Positions 37,304 to 47,255 of a stretch of 64,000 nucleotides of DNA are shown piece after piece (position 1 is the stretch's first letter; every line of letters begins with the position of its first letter). The notes under the pieces are model-generated. The model had not been told where the DNA came from, did no database searches, and saw nothing but the letters and a program-made list of their open reading frames with translations. The stretch comes from Burkholderia sp. Bp8963 (GTDB lineage: Bacteria > Pseudomonadota > Gammaproteobacteria > Burkholderiales > Burkholderiaceae), in the NCBI RefSeq assembly GCF_003854275.1, contig NZ_QTQP01000024.1, positions 1-64,000 on the forward strand, read 5' to 3'. The translations under genes and the position numbers were made by a program.

Positions 37304-37486
37304 CGGGAATTTCGGTTGCGCTTTACGCGCCATCAACCCTCTCGATCCGCCAGCGGTCTGAGATACCAAAAAAAGTAAAAGTAAAACTTGGCGGACATGA
37401 CGGGAATCGGGTCGTCAAAAAAAATTGATTCGGAATTTATACCTGCTCGCCGCGCGGCTGGCAATCGGGTCTCCCCGAAAATGCGG

Positions 37487-37522
37487 ACAATCCGCGCGTT
37501 TTTCGCAAAATGCGCGGATTGT
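37487..37522 (-). terminator. Perfect 11-bp hairpin just after tldD
   Basis: ACAATCCGCGC / GCGCGGATTGT with a 14-base loop, starting 17 bp past the tldD stop on the minus strand. Only a short T run follows (CGCATTTTC). It may be a first, weak terminator or an mRNA 3' end stabiliser ahead of the stronger hairpin at 37270-37303. Confidence 0.55.
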
Positions 37523-37538
37523 TTGCGCCGCGATGCGG

Positions 37539-39005
37539 TTATGCCGTACCGCCGACCGTCATCCTGTCGATCCGCAGGGTCGGCTGGCCGACGCCGACCG
37601 GCACGCTCTGGCCTTCCTTGCCGCACACGCCGACACCGGTGTCGAGCGACATGTCGTTGCCGATCATGCTCACGTACTTCAGCGATTCCGGGCCGCTGCC
37701 GATCAGCGTCGCGCCCTTGACGGGGTAGGTGACCTTGCCGTTCTCGATCATGTACGCCTCGGACGCCGAGAACACGAACTTGCCGTTCGTGATGTCGACC
37801 TGGCCGCCGCCGAAGTTCACCGCGTACAGGCCGTTCTTCACCGACGCGATGATTTCCTGCGGATCCTTGTCGCCGTTCAGCATGTACGTGTTGGTCATGC
37901 GCGGCATCGGCAGCGCCGCGTACGACTCGCGCCGCGCGTTGCCGGTGACGGGCATCTTCATCAGCCGCGCGTTCAGCGTGTCCTGGATGTAGCCCTTCAG
38001 GATGCCGTCCTCGATCAGCGTCGTGCACTGCGTCGGGTTGCCTTCGTCGTCGATGTTGAGCGACCCGCGGCGGTTCGGCAGCGTGCCGTCGTCGACGACG
38101 GTCACGCCCTTCGCGGCGACCTGCTCGCCGATGCGGCCCGCGAACGCCGACGAACCCTTGCGGTTGAAATCGCCCTCGAGACCATGGCCGATCGCCTCGT
38201 GCAGCAGCACGCCCGGCCAGCCCGGCCCGAGCACGACCGTCATCGCGCCGGCCGGCGCCGGACGCGCGTCGAGGTTCACGAGCGCCGCGTGCACCGCGTC
38301 GTCGACGTAGCGCGACAGGATGTCGTCGGTGAAATAGCCGTAGTCGAAGCGGCCGCCGCCGCCGCCGGTGCCGATCTCGCGGCGGCCGTTCTGCTCGGCG
38401 ATCACCGTCACCGACACGCGCACGAGCGGGCGGATGTCCGCCGCGAGCGCGCCGTCGCTGCGCGCGACGAGCACGACGTCGTATTCGCCGGCGAGGCCCG
38501 CCATCACCTGCGTGATGCGCGGATCGCGGCTGCGCGCCATCTGCTCGATGCGCTCGAGCAGCTTGACCTTGGCCGTCGCGTCGAGCGACGTGAGCGGATC
38601 GGACGGCAGGTACAGGTCGCGGCCCGAGATGCCCTTCAGCGACGTGGCCGCCTTCACCTTCTGGCGCCCGCCGCCCGCGGCGGCGATCGCCTTGGTGGCC
38701 GCGGCCGCCTGCGCGATCGCTTCGGGCGACAGGTCGTCGGAATACGCGAACGCGGTGCGGTCGCCCGCGACCGCGCGCACGCCGACGCCCTGGTCGATGC
38801 TGAAACTGCCCGATTTGACGATGCCTTCCTCGAGGCTCCACGCTTCGCTGCGGGTCGCCTGGAAGTACAGGTCCGCGTAGTCGACGCGATGCGTGAAGAT
38901 GTCGGCGATCGTGCGCGTCAGGAGGCTCTCGTCGAGGCCGTAGGGCGTGAGCAGGATGTCCTTCGCCAGCGCCAGGTTGCGGATGCCGGGTTCGATGATG
39001 TTCAT
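37539..39005 (-). CDS. tldD: Metalloprotease TldD
   Basis: A 488-residue member of the TldD/PmbA family; with TldE it forms a zinc protease that trims unfolded peptides and matures some small peptides. Start ATG at 39005 (MNIIEPGIRNLALAKDILLT). The metal motif HEAIGHGLEGDF is visible with catalytic Glu, and the conserved Gly-rich C-terminal parts include GTGGGGGRFDYGYF and MTNTYMLNGDKDPQEIIASV. Its partner tldE/pmbA is not in the window. It is 111 bp downstream of the amidase gene. Confidence 0.96.
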   Translation of the reverse strand: MNIIEPGIRNLALAKDILLTPYGLDESLLTRTIADIFTHRVDYADLYFQATRSEAWSLEEGIVKSGSFSIDQGVGVRAVAGDRTAFAYSDDLSPEAIAQAAAATKAIAAAGGGRQKVKAATSLKGISGRDLYLPSDPLTSLDATAKVKLLERIEQMARSRDPRITQVMAGLAGEYDVVLVARSDGALAADIRPLVRVSVTVIAEQNGRREIGTGGGGGRFDYGYFTDDILSRYVDDAVHAALVNLDARPAPAGAMTVVLGPGWPGVLLHEAIGHGLEGDFNRKGSSAFAGRIGEQVAAKGVTVVDDGTLPNRRGSLNIDDEGNPTQCTTLIEDGILKGYIQDTLNARLMKMPVTGNARRESYAALPMPRMTNTYMLNGDKDPQEIIASVKNGLYAVNFGGGQVDITNGKFVFSASEAYMIENGKVTYPVKGATLIGSGPESLKYVSMIGNDMSLDTGVGVCGKEGQSVPVGVGQPTLRIDRMTVGGTA

Positions 39006-39116
39006 GCGGGTATCGGGGTTTCTCAAAAAGTTGTCGGGTGCTTGTCGGCTGTATACAGGGGCAGATGGTTCGTGCAGGCCGGGGTTTCAAGGGGGGCAGG
39101 CCGGTGAGGGCGGACG

Positions 39117-39944
39117 TCAGCCGAGCACGCGATGCCGCCACGCAGGCAGGCTCTGGCGCACGTCGGCGATGCGTTGCGGGTCGAGCGTGCCGATCACGAC
39201 GCTCGCGCCTTCGTCACGCACCCGGACGATCTCGCCCCATGGGTCGACCAGCATGCTGTGGCCCCAGGTGCGCCGGCCGTTCTCGTGCTTGCCGCCCTGC
39301 GCGGCCGCGAGCACGTAGCATTGGTTCTCGACCGCCCGCGCGCGCAGCAGCGTTTCCCAGTGTGCACGGCCGGTGGTGTAGGTAAACGCGGACGGGACGA
39401 CGACGAGCGCGCAGTCGCCCAGCTTGCGGTACAGCTCCGGAAAGCGGAGATCGTAACAGACCGACAGCCCGACCCGGCCGAACGGTGCGTCGAACGCGAC
39501 GACCGTGTCGCCCGGGCGGATCGTGCGTGCCTCGTCGAACGATTCGTCGCCTTTCTCGAAGTTGAACAGGTGGATCTTGTCGTAGCGGGCTGCCTCGCGG
39601 CCGGACGGATCGAACACGAGCGTCGTGTTCAGCACGCGGTTCGCTTCGGGGGCCTTCAGCGGCAGCGTGCCGCCGATCACCCAGATCCCGTGGCGGCTCG
39701 CCGCGTCGGCGAGGAACTGCTGAATCGGGCCGTCGCGGTAGGTCTCGGCAAGCGCGAGCTTGTCGGTGTCCTTATGGCCCATGAAGCAGAAGTACTCGGG
39801 CAGCAGTACGAGCTGTGCGCCTTCGCCGGCCGCTTCCGCGATCAGGCGGCGGGCCTCGGCGAGATTGCGCGAAACGTCCGGCGTGCTCACCATCTGCAGC
39901 GCGGCAACCCGGACGGGGCTGGCGGAAAGGGTGTGGTCGGTCAT
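39117..39944 (-). CDS. Nit-type carbon-nitrogen hydrolase
   Basis: A 275-residue nitrilase-superfamily amidase. The catalytic triad is visible: Glu50 in QLVLLPEYFCFMG, Lys in YDKIHLFNFEKGDE, and Cys in GLSVCYDLRFPELYR. HLFNFEKGDESFDEA and VVVPSAFTYTTGRAHWETLL point to the Nit1-like branch, which in characterised members removes deaminated glutathione. That activity is inferred. It lies 43 bp downstream of yhdP, as in other betaproteobacteria. Confidence 0.9.
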   Translation of the reverse strand: MTDHTLSASPVRVAALQMVSTPDVSRNLAEARRLIAEAAGEGAQLVLLPEYFCFMGHKDTDKLALAETYRDGPIQQFLADAASRHGIWVIGGTLPLKAPEANRVLNTTLVFDPSGREAARYDKIHLFNFEKGDESFDEARTIRPGDTVVAFDAPFGRVGLSVCYDLRFPELYRKLGDCALVVVPSAFTYTTGRAHWETLLRARAVENQCYVLAAAQGGKHENGRRTWGHSMLVDPWGEIVRVRDEGASVVIGTLDPQRIADVRQSLPAWRHRVLG

Positions 39945-39987
39945 CGCGAAATCGGTAGCGTCATAAATGGGGTGCGGCCCGCGCGGT

Positions 39988-42900
39988 TCAGCGACTTGCC
40001 GCGCCGGCCGCGTCGTGATTCATCTTACCCTGATCGCCCCGCACCCGCTCGATGTGGGGATGCGCCCACGACCCGGTGATCGCATAGTTCATCGCGAACG
40101 CGTGCGACAGCGTCTCCGACAGCGCGTAGTTCGCAGCCAGCACGCCGACGCCGAGCAGCGGGTTGATGATCGCCGCCGCGATCGCCGCCGTGCCCGCGCC
40201 GATCTTCGGCGCGACGTGCGCGTGCAGGTCCTGCGTTTCCGCACCGAGATCGACCGTGCCGTTCAGCGTGACCTTCGCCGGCGACGTCGTCATCTCGAAA
40301 TCGTCGATGTGCCCGATGCCGTTGGTGATCTTGCCGGTGCCCGAGATCTTCTCGAACGGCAGCCCCTTGCCGATTACGTCGCGGAAGTTGAGCGTCAGGA
40401 AGCGCGCAAGGCTCTGCAGGCTCAGCACCCCGAGCAGCTTCGCCGCGCCCGGGTCGACCTTCAGGATCTCGCCGTGCTCGAGGTCGAGCGCGAGATGCCC
40501 ATTGAGGGACGGGTAGTCGAGCGCGGTCGGGCCGCCGCGCCAGCCGACCCTGCCGGTCAGCGTGCCGTGGCCGTCCCCGACGGTGCGCGGCAGGCCGACG
40601 CGGTCCAGCAGCGCGCCGGCATCGCCGATGTCGAGCTTGAAGTCGAATACGGTGCGGCGCGGTGCGTCGGCCTCGTCGACGCCGCGGGCGAGTGCGTGGC
40701 GCGACGTGCGCCAGTTCCCGGTCGCCGTGAGCTTTGCGGCCGGGTTCGACAGCTCCAGCTTGTCGAGCTGCCACACGGGCGCGCCGTCCTCTTCGAGGTT
40801 GCGCGCGTTGACGACGAGGCGGCCGATGTCGTGGCCGCGCGCGACGACCTCGTCGACGACCAGGTCGATCGACGGCATCGGGTGGTCGGCCGGCGCCTGC
40901 AGGTTCATCGCGCGGCCGACCAGGTCGTGCTCGGCACTCTGCGGAATCACGAGCTTCGCGAGCCGCGCGTTCAGCACGCCCGCGCCGTTGTAGCCGCCGC
41001 CCGGCGCCCACGACAGGTAGCCCGACACCTGGTTCGACGCGATGTTCGCCTGCCATAGCTCGTCGACATGCGACGCGCCGACGATCACGTTTTCCCAGTT
41101 GCGATTGAGCAGCTTCAGCGTGCCGAAATGAAATGCGAAGCGCTTCGGGATGAAGCTCGCGAGATCGACGCGCTCGGCGCCCGGCTGCGGTTCCGGCGCG
41201 CGCTGCGCGGGGCGCAGCGTCCGGGCGAGCGCGAGCCACGCGTCGGCATCCAGCTCGTCGGCGTCGACCGCCGCGCTCACGCCGTCCTGCGGCACGTCGG
41301 GCATCCGGTGGATGCCCATCGCGCCACGCACCGCGCGCAGCGGCTGGCCGCGGGTCGCGTCGAGCAGGTAGGTCGCGGTAATGGGGCCGAGCGTCAGGTT
41401 CGCATGTTCGAGGCGCCGGCCGTCTGCCTGCGGCGCCGGCTGCAGCGTGAAGCTGAACGGCATCGGCGTGCCCGCGGGTTTCGCGAACGGTGCCGGGAAG
41501 TTCAGCGCGACGCCCGTCAGGTCGGAACTGGCCGTGAGGTTCGGCAGATGGCCCGGCGTGCCACGCACGGCGACCCGGTACGGTGCGTCGCCGACCACGT
41601 GCTCGAGCAGCGCCGCGGCCGGGCCGTGCAGGTTCAGGCCGCGCGCGGCGTCGAGCGCGAGCCTGCCGTCGACGTCGACCGCATACGGGCCGTGCGATTT
41701 CAGGTCGCCGCTCGCGTGCACGGGGCCGCCGAGGAAGCGCCCGGACAGATTGTTCAGCGACGCGCCCGCTTCGGTGAAACGCACGTCGCCGCGCAGCGCG
41801 GACAGCGGCGGCACGCCGTCGGTCGACAGCGTGTTGCCGCCGAACGCGAGCGCGCCCTCGACGTGCGTATGCGGATGCGCGACGTGCTGCGGGATCGTCA
41901 GCTTGAGCGCGAGCGCGGCCGGCCCCTGCGCGTCGATCTTCTCGCCGACGTGCCCGCTGATCATGCCGAGCGAGCTGTTGTCCGCGTAGTCGATCAGGTC
42001 GGCGAGCGGACCTTGCGCGTGCCCTTCGATGATCAGCGGCGACTCGGCCGGGTGGCCGAGATCCGCGATCCGGCCGCTCACCTTGTTCAGCGCGACGCGC
42101 TTGTAGTGCGCGCGGTCGATATCGAAGCGCAGCTTGTTCTGTTCGAGCTCGAACACGCCGTCGATGCCCGAGAGCGCCGGCCACACGCTCGGCGTGCCGT
42201 TCGCGAGCTTGCGTGGCGGGTACGGCGTCGGCTCGAACTGTCCGCCCGTGAACGGCGCGACGATATGGAACACGCCGCCGCTCGGGTTGTGCTCGTACGG
42301 GAAGGTCTCGAGCGGGCCGCGCGCGACGATCGATGCGCCTTTCGTGACCTGCCCGGCCTGCAGCGCATGGCCGAGATACTGGCGCAGGTGCTCGGCCATG
42401 CCGGTCGGCAGGTAGCGCGGGATGCGGGCGACCGCCGCGCGCGCGAAGTCGGCACGCAGGTCGAGCGAGCCGCGGCCGTGGCCGGGGTTCGTATAGCTGC
42501 CCGACACCGCGATCTCGGCGTCCGGGTTCGACACGAGCAGGTCGGGCACCGTCACGTCGACGCGCGCGTGCTTGTCGCCCGGCGCCGGCGTGATGACCCA
42601 TTTCGCGTTGCCGCGCAGCCGGTCGAACGTGAGGCGCGGCTCGTCGAACTCGCCGGGCACCGTGACCGCGGCGTTGACCATGTCGAAATGCGCGACGCCG
42701 CCCGTCTCGTTCGCGTCGACGCGGCCCCACAGGTTTTCGATCCCGGGCCAGCCGGCGCGCGGATGGCCATGCGCAGACAGCCCGGGCGGCGGCTCCTGCG
42801 CGGCGAAACTGATGCCCTGCAGGTCGCCGGCGAAGCGGTAGCGGACGACCGGCGCGGCGCCGGTGCGCTTCTCTTCTTCGGCGAGCTCGGCCTTCGCGGG

Positions 42901-44187
42901 CTTCGCGCGCTCGACCTCGATGTGATAGTTCGACACCATCCCGCGCGGGTCGACCCGCACGAGTTCGTTGCGCAGGTGGGCCGGCAGCGGCAGCCCGCGG
43001 ATGAATTCGCTGAGGATGCCGAGATCGACGCGGTCGCCGGCCACGCTGATCAGCTGCCCCTGGCTCGCGGACGGTACCCGGTAGCGCGCGGTGAGCGTCG
43101 CCATGCCGAGCGAGCGGGCGAGCGGCGTGCCGTCCGGCAGCGGCGGCTGGCCCAGCTCCGCGTGAAAGCGCGACAGATGCAGCGTGTAGTCGTGGCCGGG
43201 GTCCATCGTCATGTCCCAGCCGAAGCGCGCGATCGGCACGTCGAGCCGCGGCTGCGTCGGCCGCACGCGCAGCGCGACGTCCGCGCCCTGCAGCGCGCCC
43301 CCCGCGGAGCGCAGCCGGCCGTCCCGGAAGGTCGCCCAGATCGCGTTGTCGATCTGGCCCGCGTGCACCGTGAGCGGCATGTTCATGTAGCGCGCGAGCG
43401 TCGGCAGGTCGACGGGGCCGGTCGACAGGTACGCGTCGCCGGTCCAGTTCGCCGGCTTGCCGATCGGTGCGAGCGCCTTGTGAGTGAAGCGCGCGCGGAA
43501 ATCGAGCGGGCCGCGCAGCAGCGTGCCGTTCGCGGGCGCCTGCAGCGCCGCCTTGTGGACGCGGCCGTGGTTGAGCACCGCGAGCCGGATCCCGGACAGC
43601 GCGAGTTCCGGCGCGTCGTGCTGCGCGTCGCGCCAGCGCAGCGTGCCGCCGCGCAGCACGATCGCCTCCTGCTTGAGGAGCCAGGTGCTGAACGTGTCGT
43701 TGCCGCCGTGGGTGGTCGGCACGCCGACGCCGGCGATGAAGAGCGCGCCGTCCGCGCTGCGCTCGACGACGAGGTCCGGCTGGTCGACGATCAGGCTCGA
43801 CAGCGCGGGCGACAGGCGCAGCAGCGACATCCACGACAGCGCGGCCGTCGCGTGCGGCACCGACAGCGCGACCTGGCCGTCGCGGCCGCGGATCGTCAGC
43901 CTGGCGACTTCGACGCCAGGCTGCATGCCGGACCAGTGCGGGGAAAGCTTGCCGATCGAAAGCTGCGCATGCAGCTTCGCGGACACGAACTGCTCGATTT
44001 TCGGCCGGAAGTCGTCGATGCGGGGCAGCAGCACATAGCGCAGCCCGAGGAACGCGCCCGACGCGACGAAGTAGGTACCGAGCCCGACCGCCAGCGTCAC
44101 CTTGAACACGCGGCGCAGAACCGGATGATCGTGCTTCGGAGGTCCCGCATCGGGCAGTGCTACGGCGGATTCCTGACTGTCGGACAT
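39988..44187 (-). CDS. yhdP: YhdP family AsmA-like envelope protein
   Basis: A 1399-residue protein with one N-terminal membrane anchor (VTLAVGLGTYFVASGAFLGL) and a very long periplasmic part made of beta-rich repeats. The DUF3971/AsmA-type C-terminus is GHLALDLEHGEILKVDPGAA with SLARFLTLNFRDVIGKGLPF and ending in GAGTAAIAAAIINPLLGVGV. AsmA-like proteins of this length form a hydrophobic groove bridging the periplasm and transport phospholipid to the outer membrane. Full length. It is divergent from glnE over a 124-bp gap. Confidence 0.94.
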   Translation of the reverse strand: MSDSQESAVALPDAGPPKHDHPVLRRVFKVTLAVGLGTYFVASGAFLGLRYVLLPRIDDFRPKIEQFVSAKLHAQLSIGKLSPHWSGMQPGVEVARLTIRGRDGQVALSVPHATAALSWMSLLRLSPALSSLIVDQPDLVVERSADGALFIAGVGVPTTHGGNDTFSTWLLKQEAIVLRGGTLRWRDAQHDAPELALSGIRLAVLNHGRVHKAALQAPANGTLLRGPLDFRARFTHKALAPIGKPANWTGDAYLSTGPVDLPTLARYMNMPLTVHAGQIDNAIWATFRDGRLRSAGGALQGADVALRVRPTQPRLDVPIARFGWDMTMDPGHDYTLHLSRFHAELGQPPLPDGTPLARSLGMATLTARYRVPSASQGQLISVAGDRVDLGILSEFIRGLPLPAHLRNELVRVDPRGMVSNYHIEVERAKPAKAELAEEEKRTGAAPVVRYRFAGDLQGISFAAQEPPPGLSAHGHPRAGWPGIENLWGRVDANETGGVAHFDMVNAAVTVPGEFDEPRLTFDRLRGNAKWVITPAPGDKHARVDVTVPDLLVSNPDAEIAVSGSYTNPGHGRGSLDLRADFARAAVARIPRYLPTGMAEHLRQYLGHALQAGQVTKGASIVARGPLETFPYEHNPSGGVFHIVAPFTGGQFEPTPYPPRKLANGTPSVWPALSGIDGVFELEQNKLRFDIDRAHYKRVALNKVSGRIADLGHPAESPLIIEGHAQGPLADLIDYADNSSLGMISGHVGEKIDAQGPAALALKLTIPQHVAHPHTHVEGALAFGGNTLSTDGVPPLSALRGDVRFTEAGASLNNLSGRFLGGPVHASGDLKSHGPYAVDVDGRLALDAARGLNLHGPAAALLEHVVGDAPYRVAVRGTPGHLPNLTASSDLTGVALNFPAPFAKPAGTPMPFSFTLQPAPQADGRRLEHANLTLGPITATYLLDATRGQPLRAVRGAMGIHRMPDVPQDGVSAAVDADELDADAWLALARTLRPAQRAPEPQPGAERVDLASFIPKRFAFHFGTLKLLNRNWENVIVGASHVDELWQANIASNQVSGYLSWAPGGGYNGAGVLNARLAKLVIPQSAEHDLVGRAMNLQAPADHPMPSIDLVVDEVVARGHDIGRLVVNARNLEEDGAPVWQLDKLELSNPAAKLTATGNWRTSRHALARGVDEADAPRRTVFDFKLDIGDAGALLDRVGLPRTVGDGHGTLTGRVGWRGGPTALDYPSLNGHLALDLEHGEILKVDPGAAKLLGVLSLQSLARFLTLNFRDVIGKGLPFEKISGTGKITNGIGHIDDFEMTTSPAKVTLNGTVDLGAETQDLHAHVAPKIGAGTAAIAAAIINPLLGVGVLAANYALSETLSHAFAMNYAITGSWAHPHIERVRGDQGKMNHDAAGAASR

Positions 44188-44311
44188 GCTGCGGACGGGC
44201 GGCGATATGGTAGTTTTGCGAACTGACGTTGAAATGTATCACACGGGTTCGTGCCGGCGGCCGTTGCGGCGGTGCGGCACGGACAGACCCTTCTGCAAGG
44301 CCCGCTTCCCG

Positions 44312-47116
44312 ATGACCGACGCTTCAGCCCTGATCAGCACGTCCTATTCCCATTACGTCGCACGCGCGGTCGCCGCGCGCCCCACGCTCGCAGGGCAGAT
44401 CGCCGCGTGGGCGGCCGCGCCGCTCGCCCGCGCGCAGCTCGACGCGCGGCTCACCGAACTGCTCGCGCTGCCCGCGGGCGTCGCGGCGCCGACCGAAGAC
44501 CAGTTCAGGAAAGCGCTCCGGCAACTGCGCGCCGAGGTGATCGGCGCGGTCGCCGAGCGCGATCTGCGCGGGCTTGCCGACGTCGCCGAGGTCACGGGCG
44601 CGATGACCGATCTCGCCGAGGTCGCCGTGCAGCGCGCGCTCGCGCTGTTGTCGGCCGAGCTCGAGGCGCTGTACGGCGAGCCGCGCGGCGCCGATGGCCA
44701 GCGCGTCGTGCTCGGCGTGGTCGGGATGGGCAAGCTCGGCGGGCGCGAGCTGAACGTGTCGTCCGACATCGACCTGATCTTCGTCTACGAGGATGACGGC
44801 GAGACGGCGGGCGGCGCCCGCGCGGCGCTGTCGACGCAGGAATACTTCACGCGGCTCGGCCGGCGCCTGATCGGCGTGCTGTCGGAAGTGACGGCCGACG
44901 GCTACGTGTTCCGCGTCGACATGCGGCTGCGCCCGAACGGGGATTCCGGGCCGCTCGTCTGCAGCCTCGGGATGCTAGAGGAATACTTCTACGTGCAGGG
45001 GCGCGAGTGGGAGCGCTACGCGTGGATCAAGGGCCGGCTCGTGTCCGAAGGGCAGAGCGACGCCGCGCAGCGGCTCGAGACGCAGCTCGACGCGATCGTC
45101 AAGCCGTTCGTCTACCGGCGTTATCTCGATTTCGGCGTGATCGGCGCGATCCGTTCGCTGCATCAGCAGATCCGCCAGGAGGCCGCGCGCCGCGCGTCGA
45201 TGCGGCCGGACAAGGCCGACGACATCAAGCTCGGGCGTGGCGGGATCCGCGAGATCGAGTTCAGCGCGCAGGTATTCCAGCTGATCCGCGGCGGACAGGA
45301 CGCCGGGTTCCGCGTGCGGCCGACGCTCGCGGTGCTGCGCCATGCGCACGCGCGCGGGCTGATCGGCGACGACGTAGAGGCGCGGCTGACCGATGCTTAC
45401 AATTTCCTGCGCACGCTCGAGCACCGGCTGCAATACCGCAACGACGCGCAGACGCACGCGATGCCGGTCGACGCCGGTGAGCGCGCGGCGCTTGCGGCAT
45501 CGCTCGGCTTTGCCGACTACGCGGCGCTGATGACGGTGCTCGACGGTCATCGCACGTACGTCGAAGCGCAGTTCGACCAGATCTTCGCGGACAAGGTCAA
45601 CGGCGGGCAAGGTTGCGGCGCGGCGGAGGACAGCGCGGCCGCGTGGATCTGGAGCGGCGCGCTCGCCGACGACGGCGCGGACGACGCGCTGACGGCCCGC
45701 CTGGACAGCCTCGGTTTTCGCGATCCGGAGGCCGTGCTCGCGCGGTTGCGCGCGGTCTGGCAGTCGTCGCGCTACACGGGCCTGCCGGAAAAGAGCCGGC
45801 AGCGCTTCGACACCGTCGCGCAGCGCGCGCTCGAGGCGGCGCCGCGGATCGACGCCGCGCATCGCGACGACACGATCGTGCGGCTCTTCGATCTGCTCGA
45901 GACGGTCAGCCGGCGCGGCGTCTACCTCGCGCTCTTGACCGAATATCCGGCCGCGCTCGACCGCGTGCTGTCGGTGCTCGGCGCAACGCGCTGGGGCGGC
46001 GGCTACCTGATCCGGCATCCGCAGCTGCTCGACGAGCTGCTCGACGACGAGGCGATCGCGAGCCCGTTCGACTGGCCGGCGTTCAAGCACGCGCTGCGCG
46101 CGCGCCTCGCCGCGGCCGACGGCCCCGAGCAGCAGATGGACCTGCTGCGCCACGCGCAGCACGCGGAGGTGTTCCGCATCCTGCTGATCGACCTCGCGGG
46201 GCAACTGTCGGTCGAGCACGTCAGCGACCGGCTGTCGGAGCTCGCCGACGCAGTGCTCGACGTGACGATCGAGGTCGTCTGGTCGCAGCTCGCGAAACGC
46301 CACTGCGACGTGCCGAAATTCGCGGTGATCGCCTACGGCAAGCTGGGCGGCAAGGAGCTTGGCTACGCGTCGGATCTCGACCTGATCTTCCTGTACGACG
46401 ACCCGGACGACCGTGCGGCGGACGTCTACACGACCTTCACCCGCCGGCTGATCACGTGGCTGACGACCGCCACCGGCGCCGGCGCGCTGTTCGACATCGA
46501 CCTGCGGCTGCGGCCGAACGGCGAAGCCGGGCTGCTCGTCACCGATCTCGACGCGTTCCGCCGCTACCAGCTGCGCGAGGGCGATGCCGCGAACACAGCG
46601 TGGGTCTGGGAGCACCAGGCGCTGACGCGGGCGCGCTACAGCGCGGGCGACGCGCAGATCGGCGCGGCGTTCGAGACAATCCGCCAGCAGGTGCTGACGA
46701 CGCCGCGCGACGCAGCCGTGCTCGCGACGGAAATCGTCGGCATGCGCGACAAGGTGTTTGCCGGCCATCCGAACCACACCGAGCTGTTCGACCTGAAGCA
46801 CGACCGGGGCGGGATGGTGGACATCGAGTTCATCGTCCAGTTCTGGGTGCTGCTGCACGCGTCGCGCGATCCGGAGCTGATCCGAAATACGGGCAACATC
46901 GCGCTGCTGCGCGAGGTCGCGCGCTTCGGGTTGATGAGCGAGGCGGAAGCCGAACGCGTCGGCGCCGCGTATCGCACGTACCGGAAGCTGCAGCACAAGC
47001 TGCGGCTCGACGGGATGGAGAAGGCGCGGGTCGATCCGGCGCTCGTCGCCGACGAGCGGGCGGCGGTGACGGCGCTTTGGGAGCGGGTGTTCGGGGCGGT
47101 TGAAACGGGCGTTTGA
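44312..47116 (+). CDS. glnE: Glutamine synthetase adenylyltransferase / adenylyl-removing enzyme
   Basis: A 934-residue bifunctional enzyme that switches glutamine synthetase off by adenylylation and on by deadenylylation. The start MTDASALISTSYSHYVARA at 44312 is preferred over upstream in-frame codons. Two nucleotidyltransferase domains are visible: GMGKLGGRELNVSSDIDLIF in the N-terminal half and AYGKLGGKELGYASDLDLIF in the C-terminal half, each with its DxD. Conserved regions after each domain are GRGGIREIEFSAQVFQLIRG and DRGGMVDIEFIVQFWVLLHA. Usual length. PII protein is expected to control it. Confidence 0.96.
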   Translation: MTDASALISTSYSHYVARAVAARPTLAGQIAAWAAAPLARAQLDARLTELLALPAGVAAPTEDQFRKALRQLRAEVIGAVAERDLRGLADVAEVTGAMTDLAEVAVQRALALLSAELEALYGEPRGADGQRVVLGVVGMGKLGGRELNVSSDIDLIFVYEDDGETAGGARAALSTQEYFTRLGRRLIGVLSEVTADGYVFRVDMRLRPNGDSGPLVCSLGMLEEYFYVQGREWERYAWIKGRLVSEGQSDAAQRLETQLDAIVKPFVYRRYLDFGVIGAIRSLHQQIRQEAARRASMRPDKADDIKLGRGGIREIEFSAQVFQLIRGGQDAGFRVRPTLAVLRHAHARGLIGDDVEARLTDAYNFLRTLEHRLQYRNDAQTHAMPVDAGERAALAASLGFADYAALMTVLDGHRTYVEAQFDQIFADKVNGGQGCGAAEDSAAAWIWSGALADDGADDALTARLDSLGFRDPEAVLARLRAVWQSSRYTGLPEKSRQRFDTVAQRALEAAPRIDAAHRDDTIVRLFDLLETVSRRGVYLALLTEYPAALDRVLSVLGATRWGGGYLIRHPQLLDELLDDEAIASPFDWPAFKHALRARLAAADGPEQQMDLLRHAQHAEVFRILLIDLAGQLSVEHVSDRLSELADAVLDVTIEVVWSQLAKRHCDVPKFAVIAYGKLGGKELGYASDLDLIFLYDDPDDRAADVYTTFTRRLITWLTTATGAGALFDIDLRLRPNGEAGLLVTDLDAFRRYQLREGDAANTAWVWEHQALTRARYSAGDAQIGAAFETIRQQVLTTPRDAAVLATEIVGMRDKVFAGHPNHTELFDLKHDRGGMVDIEFIVQFWVLLHASRDPELIRNTGNIALLREVARFGLMSEAEAERVGAAYRTYRKLQHKLRLDGMEKARVDPALVADERAAVTALWERVFGAVETGV

Positions 47117-47142
47117 ACGCGGGCGGAATCGGGACGGGAGTC

Positions 47143-47255
47143 GGGCAGGGCTATGCCCGGAGCCACCGTCCGTGGCGGACGCTCGTGCCACCGCCCGTGG
47201 TCGACGTCGGTAGCCGACGCCCGAAACACCGGCCGCTTGCGCCGCGGCGGCCGGT
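47143..47255. repeat. Cluster of five hairpins between glnE and recN
   Basis: The short gap between convergent glnE and recN is filled with consecutive inverted repeats: GGGCA/TGCCC (47143-47158), GCCAC/GTGGC (47162-47176), CCAC/GTGG (47188-47200), CGTCGG/CCGACG (47205-47219) and ACCGGCCGC/GCGGCCGGT (47228-47255). None has a T run. The tract could end transcripts from both sides or be a remnant of a repeat element. Confidence 0.6.

Noticed and set aside
38980..39026. Upstream TTG start for tldD at 39026
   Set aside because: No ribosome-binding site, and the family N-terminus begins at the ATG at 39005.
41068..44226. A 1052-codon plus-strand frame opposite yhdP
   Set aside because: Low-complexity RR/AA/RD composition, no ribosome-binding site, and it is the mirror of the clearly coding yhdP frame.
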